64,000 bases of DNA from Scatonaster sp045598705. GTDB lineage: Bacteria; Bacillota; Clostridia; Saccharofermentanales; Saccharofermentanaceae. The stretch covers positions 52,772-116,771 of the forward strand of contig JAZLMM010000017.1 of assembly GCA_045598705.1 (NCBI GenBank), given 5' to 3'. Made by a program: the position numbers and the translations under genes. This document shows, one piece after another, positions 8,658-16,049 of the stretch. Under the pieces are notes generated by a model. That model ran no database searches. It was not told the DNA's origin and saw only the letters and a program-made list of their open reading frames with translations. Positions within the stretch are counted from its first letter, which is position 1. Each line of letters begins with the position of its first letter.

Positions 8658-9750
8658 ATCCCGCCTCCTTGAGGAGCGCATATGCTTCTACTGCTTCTTT
8701 GGCCGTACCAAGCAGCAGGCTCACCTGGCCGCCTTCATAAGTACGGAAGTTCCGAATATTGATATTTCGGATGTTGATATTTCCCTGTCCCAGGATCGCC
8801 GTGATACGGGCCAATTCACCTGGTTTATCGTCCACATAGACGGTCAACGTTGCAGAGGCTTCCAGTGCACCACGCAGATTGCTGTCCAGATGATTCCGAT
8901 AGCAAGACCCCTGCGCGAACAAGGTTTCGAGTTCTTTTGCATCATCTTGAGCCAACGCTTCTTTCCACTTCGTCAGCAGTTCAATATAGTCATCGAGGAT
9001 AGGAAGAAGTGCCTCGCGAGAGTTCTCCGTGATGCCCGCCCAGAGCTTCGCATCCGACGAGGCAATACGTGTAATGTCGCGAAAACCACCCGCCGCCATT
9101 CGTCCGAGCACGCCGTCATCTTTCTGCGCAAGTAGAAGGGAGAGGCTACTCGCCACAACATGCGGGAGATGGGAGACCGAGGCCACACGAACATCATGTT
9201 CTTCCGGTGTCATGTACATCGGCACTGCACCGATCCTTCGAATCATTTCTTCCAAATCTTTCAGTTTCTGAACCGGAATGGAAGCATTCTCCTGCAGGCA
9301 GAGTACATACAACGCATTCTCAAATAGCGTCTCACTACCGCAGGCGTATCCATGACGTTCGGAACCGGCCATCGGGTGGCCACCCACAAAATTCGGCAAC
9401 GTGATGGTTCGCATCACCGGCCGTTTGACCGAAGCTACGTCTGTGATGAGACCGATATCCAAGGTCGCCAACTTGGGCTCCATCTTCGCAATGGCATCGA
9501 TCGGTGCACAAAGGATCACCAGATCACAACCATTCAGGATCGATAGATCATCGTCGCCCTCGCCCGTACGGAATTCGGAAATGACACCCTCTGCGCAAGC
9601 CATTTCACCCGCTTTCGCATCCGGATCCACCGCCACGATCTCGGCCACCTCCGTGCGTCCATGAATCGCCTTCGCTAAAGACCCACCAATCAGGCCAAGC
9701 CCGACGATACCAACTCTGTTGATGCCCAAGGGCTTCGACTCTTCGCTCAT
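8644..9750 (-). CDS. tyrA: Prephenate dehydrogenase with C-terminal ACT domain
   Basis: 368 aa; oxidative decarboxylation of prephenate to 4-hydroxyphenylpyruvate on the way to tyrosine. The N-terminus carries an NAD-binding GLGLIGGSLA loop, followed by ITDVASVK, GGHPMAGSERHG (substrate site) and SHLPHVVA. Residues from about 296 (TLTVYVDDKPGELARITAILGQGNINI) form an ACT regulatory domain, which in Gram-positive TyrA proteins usually mediates feedback by tyrosine. It is the first gene of the operon; ATG at 9750 follows GAGGTG, and an extended -10 promoter lies 33 bases upstream. The periodic repeat array at 9813-10220 is immediately upstream of that promoter. Confidence 0.95.
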   Translation of the reverse strand: MSEESKPLGINRVGIVGLGLIGGSLAKAIHGRTEVAEIVAVDPDAKAGEMACAEGVISEFRTGEGDDDLSILNGCDLVILCAPIDAIAKMEPKLATLDIGLITDVASVKRPVMRTITLPNFVGGHPMAGSERHGYACGSETLFENALYVLCLQENASIPVQKLKDLEEMIRRIGAVPMYMTPEEHDVRVASVSHLPHVVASSLSLLLAQKDDGVLGRMAAGGFRDITRIASSDAKLWAGITENSREALLPILDDYIELLTKWKEALAQDDAKELETLFAQGSCYRNHLDSNLRGALEASATLTVYVDDKPGELARITAILGQGNINIRNINIRNFRTYEGGQVSLLLGTAKEAVEAYALLKEAGYECD

Positions 9751-9782
9751 CGCAGTACACCTCGCTTCTCCAAGTAAAGACT

Positions 9783-9791
9783 ATTATACCA
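9783..9791 (-). promoter_or_regulatory. Extended -10 promoter of the aro operon
   Basis: On the minus strand the sequence reads TGGTATAAT, a perfect extended -10 element. No good -35 box is visible at 16-18 bases, which fits extended -10 promoters. Transcription would begin near 9776, leaving a leader of roughly 25 bases before tyrA. The first arm of the periodic array ends about 21 bases upstream of this box. Confidence 0.65.
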
Positions 9792-9812
9792 TGAGGACGT
9801 AGTGTAGGCGAT

Positions 9813-10220
9813 TTCCGACTGAATCACTTATCGTCAATTGAGTCGGAAGAAATCAGCTGTTGTTTTCACCGACCTTCCGACTAGACAATCGATTCTATCT
9901 ACAGTCGGACTGTTTTCTCCTTGTTTACGTGGTGTCTTCCGACTAGAGCAAGAAAACTCCTAGCAGTCGGAGGAATTGGAGTAGTTGCGGTTTCCACTTT
10001 CCGACTACAGGAAAGAACTCCATTTCAGTCGGAAGTTATATTTTCATTTTCAACTTTTTAGTCCGACTACAGAACACTGTTTTTATCTAGTCGGAATCAT
10101 CACTTGCATCGGCTTGGTTTTCTTCCGACCAGTGAAAGAAAATGCATTCTAGTCGGAAAAACCACCCGCCAAGTATCTCAAATCTTCCGACTTCGGCCAC
10201 AATTGTCTCTGTAGTCGGAA
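9813..10220. repeat. Seven-unit array of TTCCGACT-N20-AGTCGGAA with exact 62-bp period
   Basis: Seven left arms start at 9813, 9875, 9937, 9999, 10061, 10123 and 10185, always 62 apart. Each is followed after exactly 20 bases by the inverse arm (9841, 9903, 9965, 10027, 10089, 10151, 10213), and 26 bases separate one unit from the next. Arms are almost invariant: unit 5 begins GTCCGACT, unit 6 has TTCCGACC, and units 2 and 3 end AGTCGGAC and AGTCGGAG. The 20- and 26-base segments differ between units and show no clear homology, although several 20-mers are purine-rich first and pyrimidine-rich last, for example AGAGCAAGAAAACTCCTAGC and ACAGGAAAGAACTCCATTTC. Each unit could form an 8-bp stem with a 20-base loop in RNA or single-stranded DNA. 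It fills the gap between the nuclease-like gene and the tyrA promoter. Function unknown. Confidence 0.95.
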
Positions 10221-10229
10221 ACTGCTTTT

Positions 10230-11024
10230 TCAGACACAGAAAATTTCCTTCATTCTCTTTCGGAACATCTCTGGGTTGAACGGATAATCGGACGATTCGG
10301 ATGTAATAATTAGGTTCTTGCCTACAAATATTCCATTCCGCTCGTATTCATTTATTTTTTTCATCGCTCTGCTACGGTAATCATCATCGTCTAGTAGTCC
10401 AAAATGCTCATGAAAGATTACTTGCCTGCTTGACCTATTCAGCAACGTAAAATCCGGATACAGCACATGTCCATCAGATAGTTCAAGTGGGTATTCATAT
10501 CGATAGGGAATGCCAAGTTCGTAATATATGTTCGCTTGAAAAGCCTCTGACTTGGAGCGAACCTTCTCCCCTCGTCTGGTTTGGATTCTCAGTTCATCCA
10601 AATGGTACGGATTCCCTTCGAATGGGGTATTCTGCCAAAAATCAACATACATTTCATCATCAAGCATGATTGGTGAGACAAGTCGTCTGCGCGCCTCGTT
10701 CAGATTCCGATACACATGTTCCGCTCGATGATTTGCAAGTAGCGACATGTATCGATCAAGCAACCGTAATTCTTTCTTGGCATACATGACGAATCTTTCA
10801 AGATAGTCTTTCCTTGCTAACTGCTCGGCGGTCAAGATTTCCGTTCTAGATATATATTTACCATGAGAATTCTCACCGGAAACAAAGTAGTATTGAGGTG
10901 TAGTTTTCGAGCAGTCTACTCGCAATGTACCCGCAGGCGCATTGTTCAATTCTCTTTCAGCGACTTGTAGTGTCTTCTCAAGAATCTCCCTTCGTTCCAT
11001 CAGCACACTCTGCAATGTATCCAT
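10230..11024 (-). CDS. PD-(D/E)XK nuclease-like protein adjoining the repeat array
   Basis: 264 aa. I do not recognise a named family, but the C-terminal half has the layout of a PD-(D/E)XK nuclease: RSKSEAFQANIYYELGI (E160), YEYPLELSDG, then YPDFT (D191) and QVIFHEHFG (E206), followed by a helix and a nucleotide-like GKNLIITSE strand. The lysine of the classical E-X-K is replaced by His (E-H), as in several divergent members, so activity is not assured. The N-terminal 110 residues are charged and helical, possibly coiled coil. The start at ATG 11024 has GAGGAGG at good spacing; the longer reading to 11219 would run through the terminator of the preceding gene. It ends 9 bases before the periodic array, so its transcript should include the array. 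Confidence 0.7.
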   Translation of the reverse strand: MDTLQSVLMERREILEKTLQVAERELNNAPAGTLRVDCSKTTPQYYFVSGENSHGKYISRTEILTAEQLARKDYLERFVMYAKKELRLLDRYMSLLANHRAEHVYRNLNEARRRLVSPIMLDDEMYVDFWQNTPFEGNPYHLDELRIQTRRGEKVRSKSEAFQANIYYELGIPYRYEYPLELSDGHVLYPDFTLLNRSSRQVIFHEHFGLLDDDDYRSRAMKKINEYERNGIFVGKNLIITSESSDYPFNPEMFRKRMKEIFCV

Positions 11025-11125
11025 ATATCGATTCCTCCTCGTGTAAGTACTGTCCCTACATTGAACAATTTTCTTCGTGTCAAAATCAATATGATATACA
11101 AGTAGTACTATAATCTCTTGCATGC

Positions 11126-11158
11126 AAAAAGTTGCGTCCCACTTTCGTGTCGCGCAAC
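11126..11158 (-). terminator. Terminator after the VWA gene
   Basis: On the minus strand GTTGCG and CGCAAC pair around an inner CAC-GAAA-GTG hairpin, followed at once by TTTTTG. This separates the VWA gene from the nuclease-like gene. Confidence 0.8.
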
Positions 11159-11215
11159 CTCGTTTGCTTCTTCTACTCTGGACCTGGGGTGCTTCTTTCT
11201 CGCGACCTTCCCATG

Positions 11216-11971
11216 TCACTTTCCTCTCATCTCATAGTCGCGGTCAATGGACTCATGCCACTCACGATTCATCTTGCCTTTCTTTCTCACACTGCAGATT
11301 GCCTCGCTGACACAATCATAATTCAACGCAGTACCTGCCTCATCGCAGCAGTAGTTCACCGCATTATCTTCCCGAATGCCGAAGGATTTCGCTGTGCTGA
11401 CCGCATCGATATTCGCACCCAAGAACAGAAATTCCCACCCCTTCGTCTGCTTCTTCTCAATCATTTTCTTGACCTTCTCCGCGGTAAACTCGTGACTTGC
11501 ATTCTCCATGCCGTCCGTCGTAATCACAAAGATCGTGTGGGCCGGCACATCCTCCGGACGTGCGTACTTGTGGATATGAGAAATGTGATGGATCGTCTGG
11601 CCAATCGCATCCAGCAAAGCTGTGCAACCGCGCACGAAGTATTCCTTATCTGTCATCTTCTTGATTTTCGAGAGTTCTACACGATCATGGATCGTCTCAA
11701 CTTCCGAGTCAAACAACACCGTGGTCACATAGCAGGAACCTGCTTCCTTCTTCTGCTTCTCAATCATGGAGTTGAATCCGCCGATTGTGTCAGATTCCAG
11801 ACCGCTCATCGAACCGCTTCGATCTAGGATAAATACGACCTCCGTAATATCCTTGTTTCCTTCCACCTTCTTCTCGTCGACTTCATCTTCTTTCTCAATT
11901 ATATCTGGCAGAAGCACCTGCATCTCGTTCTTCTTCTCGTCTTTATTCCATTTCTTCATGATATTCTTCAT
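11216..11971 (-). CDS. VWA domain protein
   Basis: 251 aa, cytoplasmic by appearance (no signal or membrane segment). A charged N-terminus of about 40 residues precedes a von Willebrand type A domain with the metal-ion-dependent adhesion motif DRSGS (D50, S52, S54), a Thr in the RGCTALLDAIG loop and TTDGMENAS for the third site. Relatives are phage or plasmid-associated and stress-associated VWA proteins of unknown role, often near tellurite-resistance genes, which are absent here. The start at ATG 11971 follows AGGAGG; the longer reading to 12040 is not needed. The C-terminus is basic. Partners cannot be inferred from the neighbours. Confidence 0.82.
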   Translation of the reverse strand: MKNIMKKWNKDEKKNEMQVLLPDIIEKEDEVDEKKVEGNKDITEVVFILDRSGSMSGLESDTIGGFNSMIEKQKKEAGSCYVTTVLFDSEVETIHDRVELSKIKKMTDKEYFVRGCTALLDAIGQTIHHISHIHKYARPEDVPAHTIFVITTDGMENASHEFTAEKVKKMIEKKQTKGWEFLFLGANIDAVSTAKSFGIREDNAVNYCCDEAGTALNYDCVSEAICSVRKKGKMNREWHESIDRDYEMRGK

Positions 11972-12042
11972 ATTGTGTTCCTCCTGTTTCAGTACTTGCG
12001 TTTCTCTTTTGTACAAGTACATTAAACAGGATTTCGGCAAGC

Positions 12043-12094
12043 AAAAGGTCGCCCCTCAGGCGACACTTTGGGAAGCGTCAAGATTGGGGCGACC
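12043..12094 (-). terminator. Two-tier hairpin terminator after the metallophosphoesterase gene
   Basis: Outer arms GGTCGCCCC and GGGGCGACC pair perfectly (9 bp). Inside them GACGCTT and AAGTGTC form a second stem with one G-U pair. The minus-strand copy ends in TTTTG. It lies 26 bases after the stop at 12120. Confidence 0.8.
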
Positions 12095-12119
12095 ATTCAT
12101 TTACTCAAATCTTCAGGCT

Positions 12120-13304
12120 TTACGTCTCTTCGTTTGAAATATCGATGATGCAGAATTCTGAGATCGTTCCGCTCTTATAGGGAATCGCCCAATCTGCAAT
12201 ACCGGATGTAATGATGAAAGTCGTATTCTTTCTTGTCTCCTTACCATAGGTAGCGTCATTCGCCCCAATCAGTTCACCCATCACGCCGATGGGGATCAGT
12301 TGTCCACCATGCGTATGTCCGCTCAACACCAGATCACAACCCGCCTTGGCTTCTGCATCGTAATCGTTAGGCTGATGGTTCAACACGATGGTGTATCGCG
12401 AAGGATCCAGAGGTGAGATCAAGTCTTCGATCTGCATACGCTTCATCGAGCGGTCCTTCCGTCCGACCAGATAGTAATGTTCGCCGATAGGAACGATCTC
12501 ATCTTCCAACACTGTCACGCCATTTTGTTCTAGGCATGCCGTCAATTCATCGTATGTAAAATCACGTGAATTGCCGTACCCTCGATCATGGTTACCAGGA
12601 ACATAGAATACGCCGTAAGTCGATTGGAATTCCCCAAGCGCCTCACAGGCCACTTCCATCTCTTCCCGCACACTATCGTCATCCACGAAATCGCCACTGA
12701 TCACAAGCAGATCCGGCTGCTGTGCCTGAATCGTCTCTAGATGCTTGGCAAAACCTTCTCCGTCGAAGCAGACGCCCACATGTGAATCTGCAATCAACGC
12801 GATTCGCAAATCAGACACCTCCTTATCGGTAGTCACCTGATAGTTGGTCTGGCACACGTGCATCGCCAGATAGTAGGCAATACTCATATACACAATGGTC
12901 ATAACTAGTGCCAATGCACACGGAATCCAAAGTGGGATATGTCTTCTCGGCGCGCGCGTTTCCTTGTCTTTCCCTTCGGTTGGCTCACTTTCCTCTATCA
13001 GATTCTTCTTCTGGTCACGCTTAGCCAGGATCTTCTCCACGATCTCAAAGATTACTCGAAGGATCGTCCAGCCCACAAGCAGATGCAGAACCGGTACGAC
13101 CCAGAAATAAGGTCGAATCACACACAGCAAAACCAGCACCGCAACCGGTATTGCAGCGATACACGATTTGTGACGTCGCGTCTTAGGTGGGAAATCTTTC
13201 GGTTTTCTTCCATTCATTAATACAGCCCGGAACTGAAGATACATATAGAACATCCCAAGTCCCAGCACGATAACAATACCTACGATCAGTAAGCCCCACA
13301 GCAT
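12120..13304 (-). CDS. Membrane-bound metallophosphoesterase (YkuE-like)
   Basis: 394 aa. Three hydrophobic segments in the first 150 residues (about 1-25, 46-90, 122-150) anchor a calcineurin-like phosphoesterase domain that follows. Metal ligands are seen in order: D173-S-H175 (IADSHVG), GDFVDD (204-209), GNHD (237-240), NHQP (309-312) and GHTHGGQ (329-335), a complete set. Relatives such as YkuE act at the outer membrane face on phospholipid or UDP-linked substrates; the substrate here is unknown. The ATG directly follows the stop codon of the polyferredoxin gene with GAGGGG upstream, so the two are co-expressed. Confidence 0.9.
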   Translation of the reverse strand: MLWGLLIVGIVIVLGLGMFYMYLQFRAVLMNGRKPKDFPPKTRRHKSCIAAIPVAVLVLLCVIRPYFWVVPVLHLLVGWTILRVIFEIVEKILAKRDQKKNLIEESEPTEGKDKETRAPRRHIPLWIPCALALVMTIVYMSIAYYLAMHVCQTNYQVTTDKEVSDLRIALIADSHVGVCFDGEGFAKHLETIQAQQPDLLVISGDFVDDDSVREEMEVACEALGEFQSTYGVFYVPGNHDRGYGNSRDFTYDELTACLEQNGVTVLEDEIVPIGEHYYLVGRKDRSMKRMQIEDLISPLDPSRYTIVLNHQPNDYDAEAKAGCDLVLSGHTHGGQLIPIGVMGELIGANDATYGKETRKNTTFIITSGIADWAIPYKSGTISEFCIIDISNEET

Positions 13305-14183
13305 TTAGTTTTTCCCCTCTTTCTTGCCACCAATGCCTGCAGTCAATGCCTGCGTCGGGCAATTCCGCACACAATCTCCACAGCGGACACATTCCATACT
13401 GTTCGGATTCTTCGACGGGTCGATATTCATTTTACACACATTCTCACATGCATGACAATGCGTGCATTTCTCTGGATCCAGATGCATCCGATAGAGTGCC
13501 ACTTTATTAAAGAATCCGTAGAAAGCACCCAGCGGGCACAGATATTTACAGAATGGCCTCCATAGAATCAGCCCGGACATGATAATCAACAGCAGCACGA
13601 TCAGTTTCCAGTTGAACAGCACACCAAGTCTTCCGCGCACCAGTTTATTGGACGCCGCCTGTATACATCCAGCTATGGTGCCGGATGGACACACATACTT
13701 ACAGAAAGTAGGTGTTAATGGAATCGAGAGCGGTAGCATAATCACCAGCACCAATAGTATCACATACTTCAAATATCGAAGGTACTTATCTAACGCAAAT
13801 CGATTACGTTTCACGAACGGAATCATGTATATCAGATCCTGCAAGAAGCCGAAAGGGCACAGAAATCCGCAGACCGCGCGTCCCAATAACGCACCGAAGA
13901 ATATCAGTATGCCCACCACATAATATGGGAATCGGAATTTCATGCCAGAAAGAGTATGCTGCAAAGATCCAATCGGACATGCGCCCACCGCGCCTGGGCA
14001 ACTATAGCAGTTGAGACCCGGCACGCAGGTCTTCTTCGCCGCACCTGTATAGATCTTACCCGTGAAAAATCCTTTGAAATGGGCATTTTGCAATAGCGTG
14101 GCCACACCCTGTATACCCAGATGCAGTCCTTTACTTCTTCGCTTGGATGGTTTCGTTTTCGTTGAATTATCCAATTCCCACAC
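13305..14183 (-). CDS. NapH/NosR-like membrane polyferredoxin, GTG start
   Basis: 292 aa. Cysteine motifs in order: CYSCPGAVGACP near residue 58, CGFLCPFG, CKYVCPSG and CKYLCPLGAFYG between about five membrane helices, then two 4Fe-4S ferredoxin sites, CTHCHACENVCKMNID and CVRCGDCVRNCP, at the C-terminus. This is the layout of NapH/NosR/CcoG-type membrane electron carriers. The only usable start is GTG at 14183, 16 bases inside the upstream mini-gene; its ribosome site is poor, so translation is probably coupled. The electron donor and acceptor are unknown. It is followed directly by the phosphoesterase gene. Confidence 0.85.
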   Translation of the reverse strand: MWELDNSTKTKPSKRRSKGLHLGIQGVATLLQNAHFKGFFTGKIYTGAAKKTCVPGLNCYSCPGAVGACPIGSLQHTLSGMKFRFPYYVVGILIFFGALLGRAVCGFLCPFGFLQDLIYMIPFVKRNRFALDKYLRYLKYVILLVLVIMLPLSIPLTPTFCKYVCPSGTIAGCIQAASNKLVRGRLGVLFNWKLIVLLLIIMSGLILWRPFCKYLCPLGAFYGFFNKVALYRMHLDPEKCTHCHACENVCKMNIDPSKNPNSMECVRCGDCVRNCPTQALTAGIGGKKEGKN

Positions 14184-14322
14184 ACTCCATGCAGATGCGT
14201 ACGGCCTTTGCCATCACAGATTTTTCCTGCTCCTTATGAATGCCAATTACAATGAAGACCAAGCCCAGAGCAATTAATGCAACCGTAATGATCCACTTTC
14301 TCTTTCCTAACCTGAAATTCAT
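14167..14322 (-). CDS. 51-aa membrane CXXC mini-protein (CD1871A-like)
   Basis: A short frame from ATG 14322: a basic start (MNFRLGKRKW), one membrane helix (about 11-28), and the ending AVRICMECVGIG. The terminal IC-x-EC-x-GIG pattern is the hallmark of the CD1871A family of CXXC mini-proteins in Clostridia, which typically sit beside polyferredoxin or thioredoxin-type genes, as here. Its stop overlaps the polyferredoxin start by 17 bases. The ribosome site (AAAGTGA) is weak. The CXXC pair faces the C-terminus and could serve as a thiol redox partner, but no function is proven. Confidence 0.8.
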   Translation of the reverse strand: MNFRLGKRKWIITVALIALGLVFIVIGIHKEQEKSVMAKAVRICMECVGIG

Positions 14323-14356
14323 GCGTGTTTCACTTTCTTCTTCATCGTGTGAGGAC

Positions 14357-14974
14357 TTACTTTCCCTTCAAGATCAGAATCGGGATTGGTGGACAATTGC
14401 TTCGATTCACGAAAGGCATTTCAATGACTGTATACTTTGAACTATCAAGTGTGGGCAGAAATTCAAGTAGCGCATCCTTCTCTTCGAATCCCGTCTCTCG
14501 TCCGTAGTATAGGATCAAGGTCATCAGGCCACCATCCTTCAGAAGTTTCAATCCCTCTTCAATGGCTGGAATACTGGTCTCCTTCTTCGTGAAAATATTG
14601 TGGTCCCCTTTCGGCAGCCACCCGAAATTGAAAGTAATACAGGATACCGTTTCCGGTTCTGCGTATTTCCCCATCTCACTGTGACTTTCCAGGTGCAGTT
14701 CTGCGCGAGACATTAAGTCTCGTTTCTCCAGTAGTTCTCTTGTACTTCTAATCGCATCTTCCTGAATATCGAAAGCAATGACATGTCCGGTCTCACCAAC
14801 CAGCTCACTTAAGAAGGCAGTATCGTTGCCACGTCCAGCCGTCGCGTCGATACATAGATCACCGGGAACTACATGCTCTCGGATTACTTTTGAAATAATG
14901 TCCAGTGCACTGAAAGAAGGACGTCCGTCCATATGCTTACCTATCTTTCCTGTTTCTTCCGAGAGAGGAAACAT
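14357..14974 (-). CDS. mnmM: MnmM/YtqB-like SAM-dependent methyltransferase
   Basis: 205 aa. The motif I region IDATAGRGNDTAFLSELV, the following FDIQEDAIRSTRELL, FNFGWLPKGDHNIFTKKETSIPAI and the LILYYG segment match the YtqB/MnmM family. In Bacillus this enzyme methylates the wobble-uridine side chain (nm5s2U to mnm5s2U) in tRNA. The ATG at 14974 begins 3 bases after the arsR-type stop; a second ATG at 14932 (MDGRPSF) has AGGTA upstream and is also possible. Length is near normal for the family either way. Confidence 0.85.
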   Translation of the reverse strand: MFPLSEETGKIGKHMDGRPSFSALDIISKVIREHVVPGDLCIDATAGRGNDTAFLSELVGETGHVIAFDIQEDAIRSTRELLEKRDLMSRAELHLESHSEMGKYAEPETVSCITFNFGWLPKGDHNIFTKKETSIPAIEEGLKLLKDGGLMTLILYYGRETGFEEKDALLEFLPTLDSSKYTVIEMPFVNRSNCPPIPILILKGK

Positions 14975-14977
14975 TAC

Positions 14978-15304
14978 TCATAATTCTTCGATGTGTTCCC
15001 GACCGAGTTCGAGGATGTCCTTCACGTGCTCATCTGCCAGTTCGTAGTGAATCGCCTTTCCGGCACGAGTATTCTTCACAAGCTTATTCTGCTTCAGCAC
15101 TTTCAGTTGATGGGACACCGCCGACTGATTCATCTCCAGCGCAGCCGCAATATCGCCCACACACATTGGTCCTTCCATCAGTGCACAAAGAATACGAATT
15201 CGTGTCGAATCTCCGAACACTTTGAACAGGTCTGCCAGATCGTACAGAACGGCTTCCATATGCATATCCTGTTTCACTTCCGTTCTATTCTCCGCCTTCT
15301 TCAT
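14978..15304 (-). CDS. ArsR/SmtB-family transcription regulator
   Basis: 108 aa winged-helix protein. LFKVFGDSTRIRILCAL, CVGDIAAALEMNQSAVSHQLKVLKQNKLVKNTRAGKAIHYELAD is the standard ArsR DNA-binding core, with an ELADEH...ELGREHIEEL C-terminal helix containing the His/Asp/Glu positions used for zinc at the alpha-5 site in SmtB/CzrA proteins. The CVC-type arsenic site is not present (MCVGD only). It overlaps the kinase stop as ATGA and has AGAGGGG upstream. A zinc or nickel sensor is plausible, but no metal transporter is adjacent. Confidence 0.88.
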   Translation of the reverse strand: MKKAENRTEVKQDMHMEAVLYDLADLFKVFGDSTRIRILCALMEGPMCVGDIAAALEMNQSAVSHQLKVLKQNKLVKNTRAGKAIHYELADEHVKDILELGREHIEEL

Positions 15305-15867
15305 GTGTTGTCCCCTCTCTGTTCCGTCTTCTCTATTTCCTGTTCGGTTTGTTCATCGTTTCCCTGCGGTGCATTTAGCTTGTTAAGAATCTGCAAAGCA
15401 ACATTTCTCGGTCTCGTATTATGTGTCCGAATATGGATATCCGCATATCGCAGATATAGTGGTCGACGTTGGCGATATACACCTGCAATCGTCTGATTCG
15501 GAGCCAGTACAACCCCACGGGCTTTCGGATCACCCATACGAAGTTTCAGCATACCAAGATCCACATCCAGATACACCATTGTCGCGATGGAAGACAGATA
15601 CATCATACCATCCGAACTAAAGATTGCGCTTCCTCCGGTCGCAACTACTTTCAGCGAATCGTCTAAGGAAAGCAATGCACGCTCTTCCGCCTCGAGGAAA
15701 TACTGCATGCCCTTCTCCTTCTGAATCTGTGAGAGCGACATACCTTCTGCTTCCGCAATCAGATGGTCCGTATCGATAAAGGGGACGTTCAATTCTCGCG
15801 CAAGGATTCGTCCGATGGTAGTCTTACCACAACCCGGCATGCCAACCAATACTATCATCTTATCCAA
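15301..15867 (-). CDS. AroK-like kinase lacking the shikimate arginine, TTG start
   Basis: 188 aa P-loop kinase (GMPGCGKTTIG) with FIDTDHLI and RQRRPLYLRYADI, so the shikimate-kinase fold is clear. However the canonical F-R-x-x-E (shikimate-binding Arg) reads YFLEAEE, GGG reads TGGS, and RPLL reads RGVV. This divergent set is found in many Clostridia proteins annotated as shikimate kinase. A full canonical kinase is present at 7242-8657, so this one may have another substrate. TTG at 15867 sits 8 bases after AAGGGGG; the ATG three codons on is too far from it. The C-terminal 20 residues are polar and disordered. Confidence 0.8.
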   Translation of the reverse strand: MDKMIVLVGMPGCGKTTIGRILARELNVPFIDTDHLIAEAEGMSLSQIQKEKGMQYFLEAEERALLSLDDSLKVVATGGSAIFSSDGMMYLSSIATMVYLDVDLGMLKLRMGDPKARGVVLAPNQTIAGVYRQRRPLYLRYADIHIRTHNTRPRNVALQILNKLNAPQGNDEQTEQEIEKTEQRGDNT

Positions 15868-16004
15868 GGCCGCTGCCCCCTTTCCTAAAGTATTTATACT
15901 ATCAGTATATCAATTCTCCATACAAAACACAGTTGAAATCCGTAATTCCTTCCAAAAATCGTGAAAATGCTACTGCAGCACATGGCCTACATATGCATCT
16001 CCTT

Positions 16005-16013
16005 TGTTATAAT
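16005..16013 (+). promoter_or_regulatory. Extended -10 promoter for the MATE gene
   Basis: TGTTATAAT is an extended -10 element 37 bases before the MATE ATG. No convincing -35 box is present. Confidence 0.5.
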
Positions 16014-16049
16014 GTTCACCATGCGATATATGAGAAAGGTGTTCGTGAG

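Noticed and set aside
9813..10220. CRISPR array
   Set aside because: Repeats are only 8 bp and alternate in orientation, spacers alternate 20 and 26, and no cas genes are near; it does not fit any CRISPR type.
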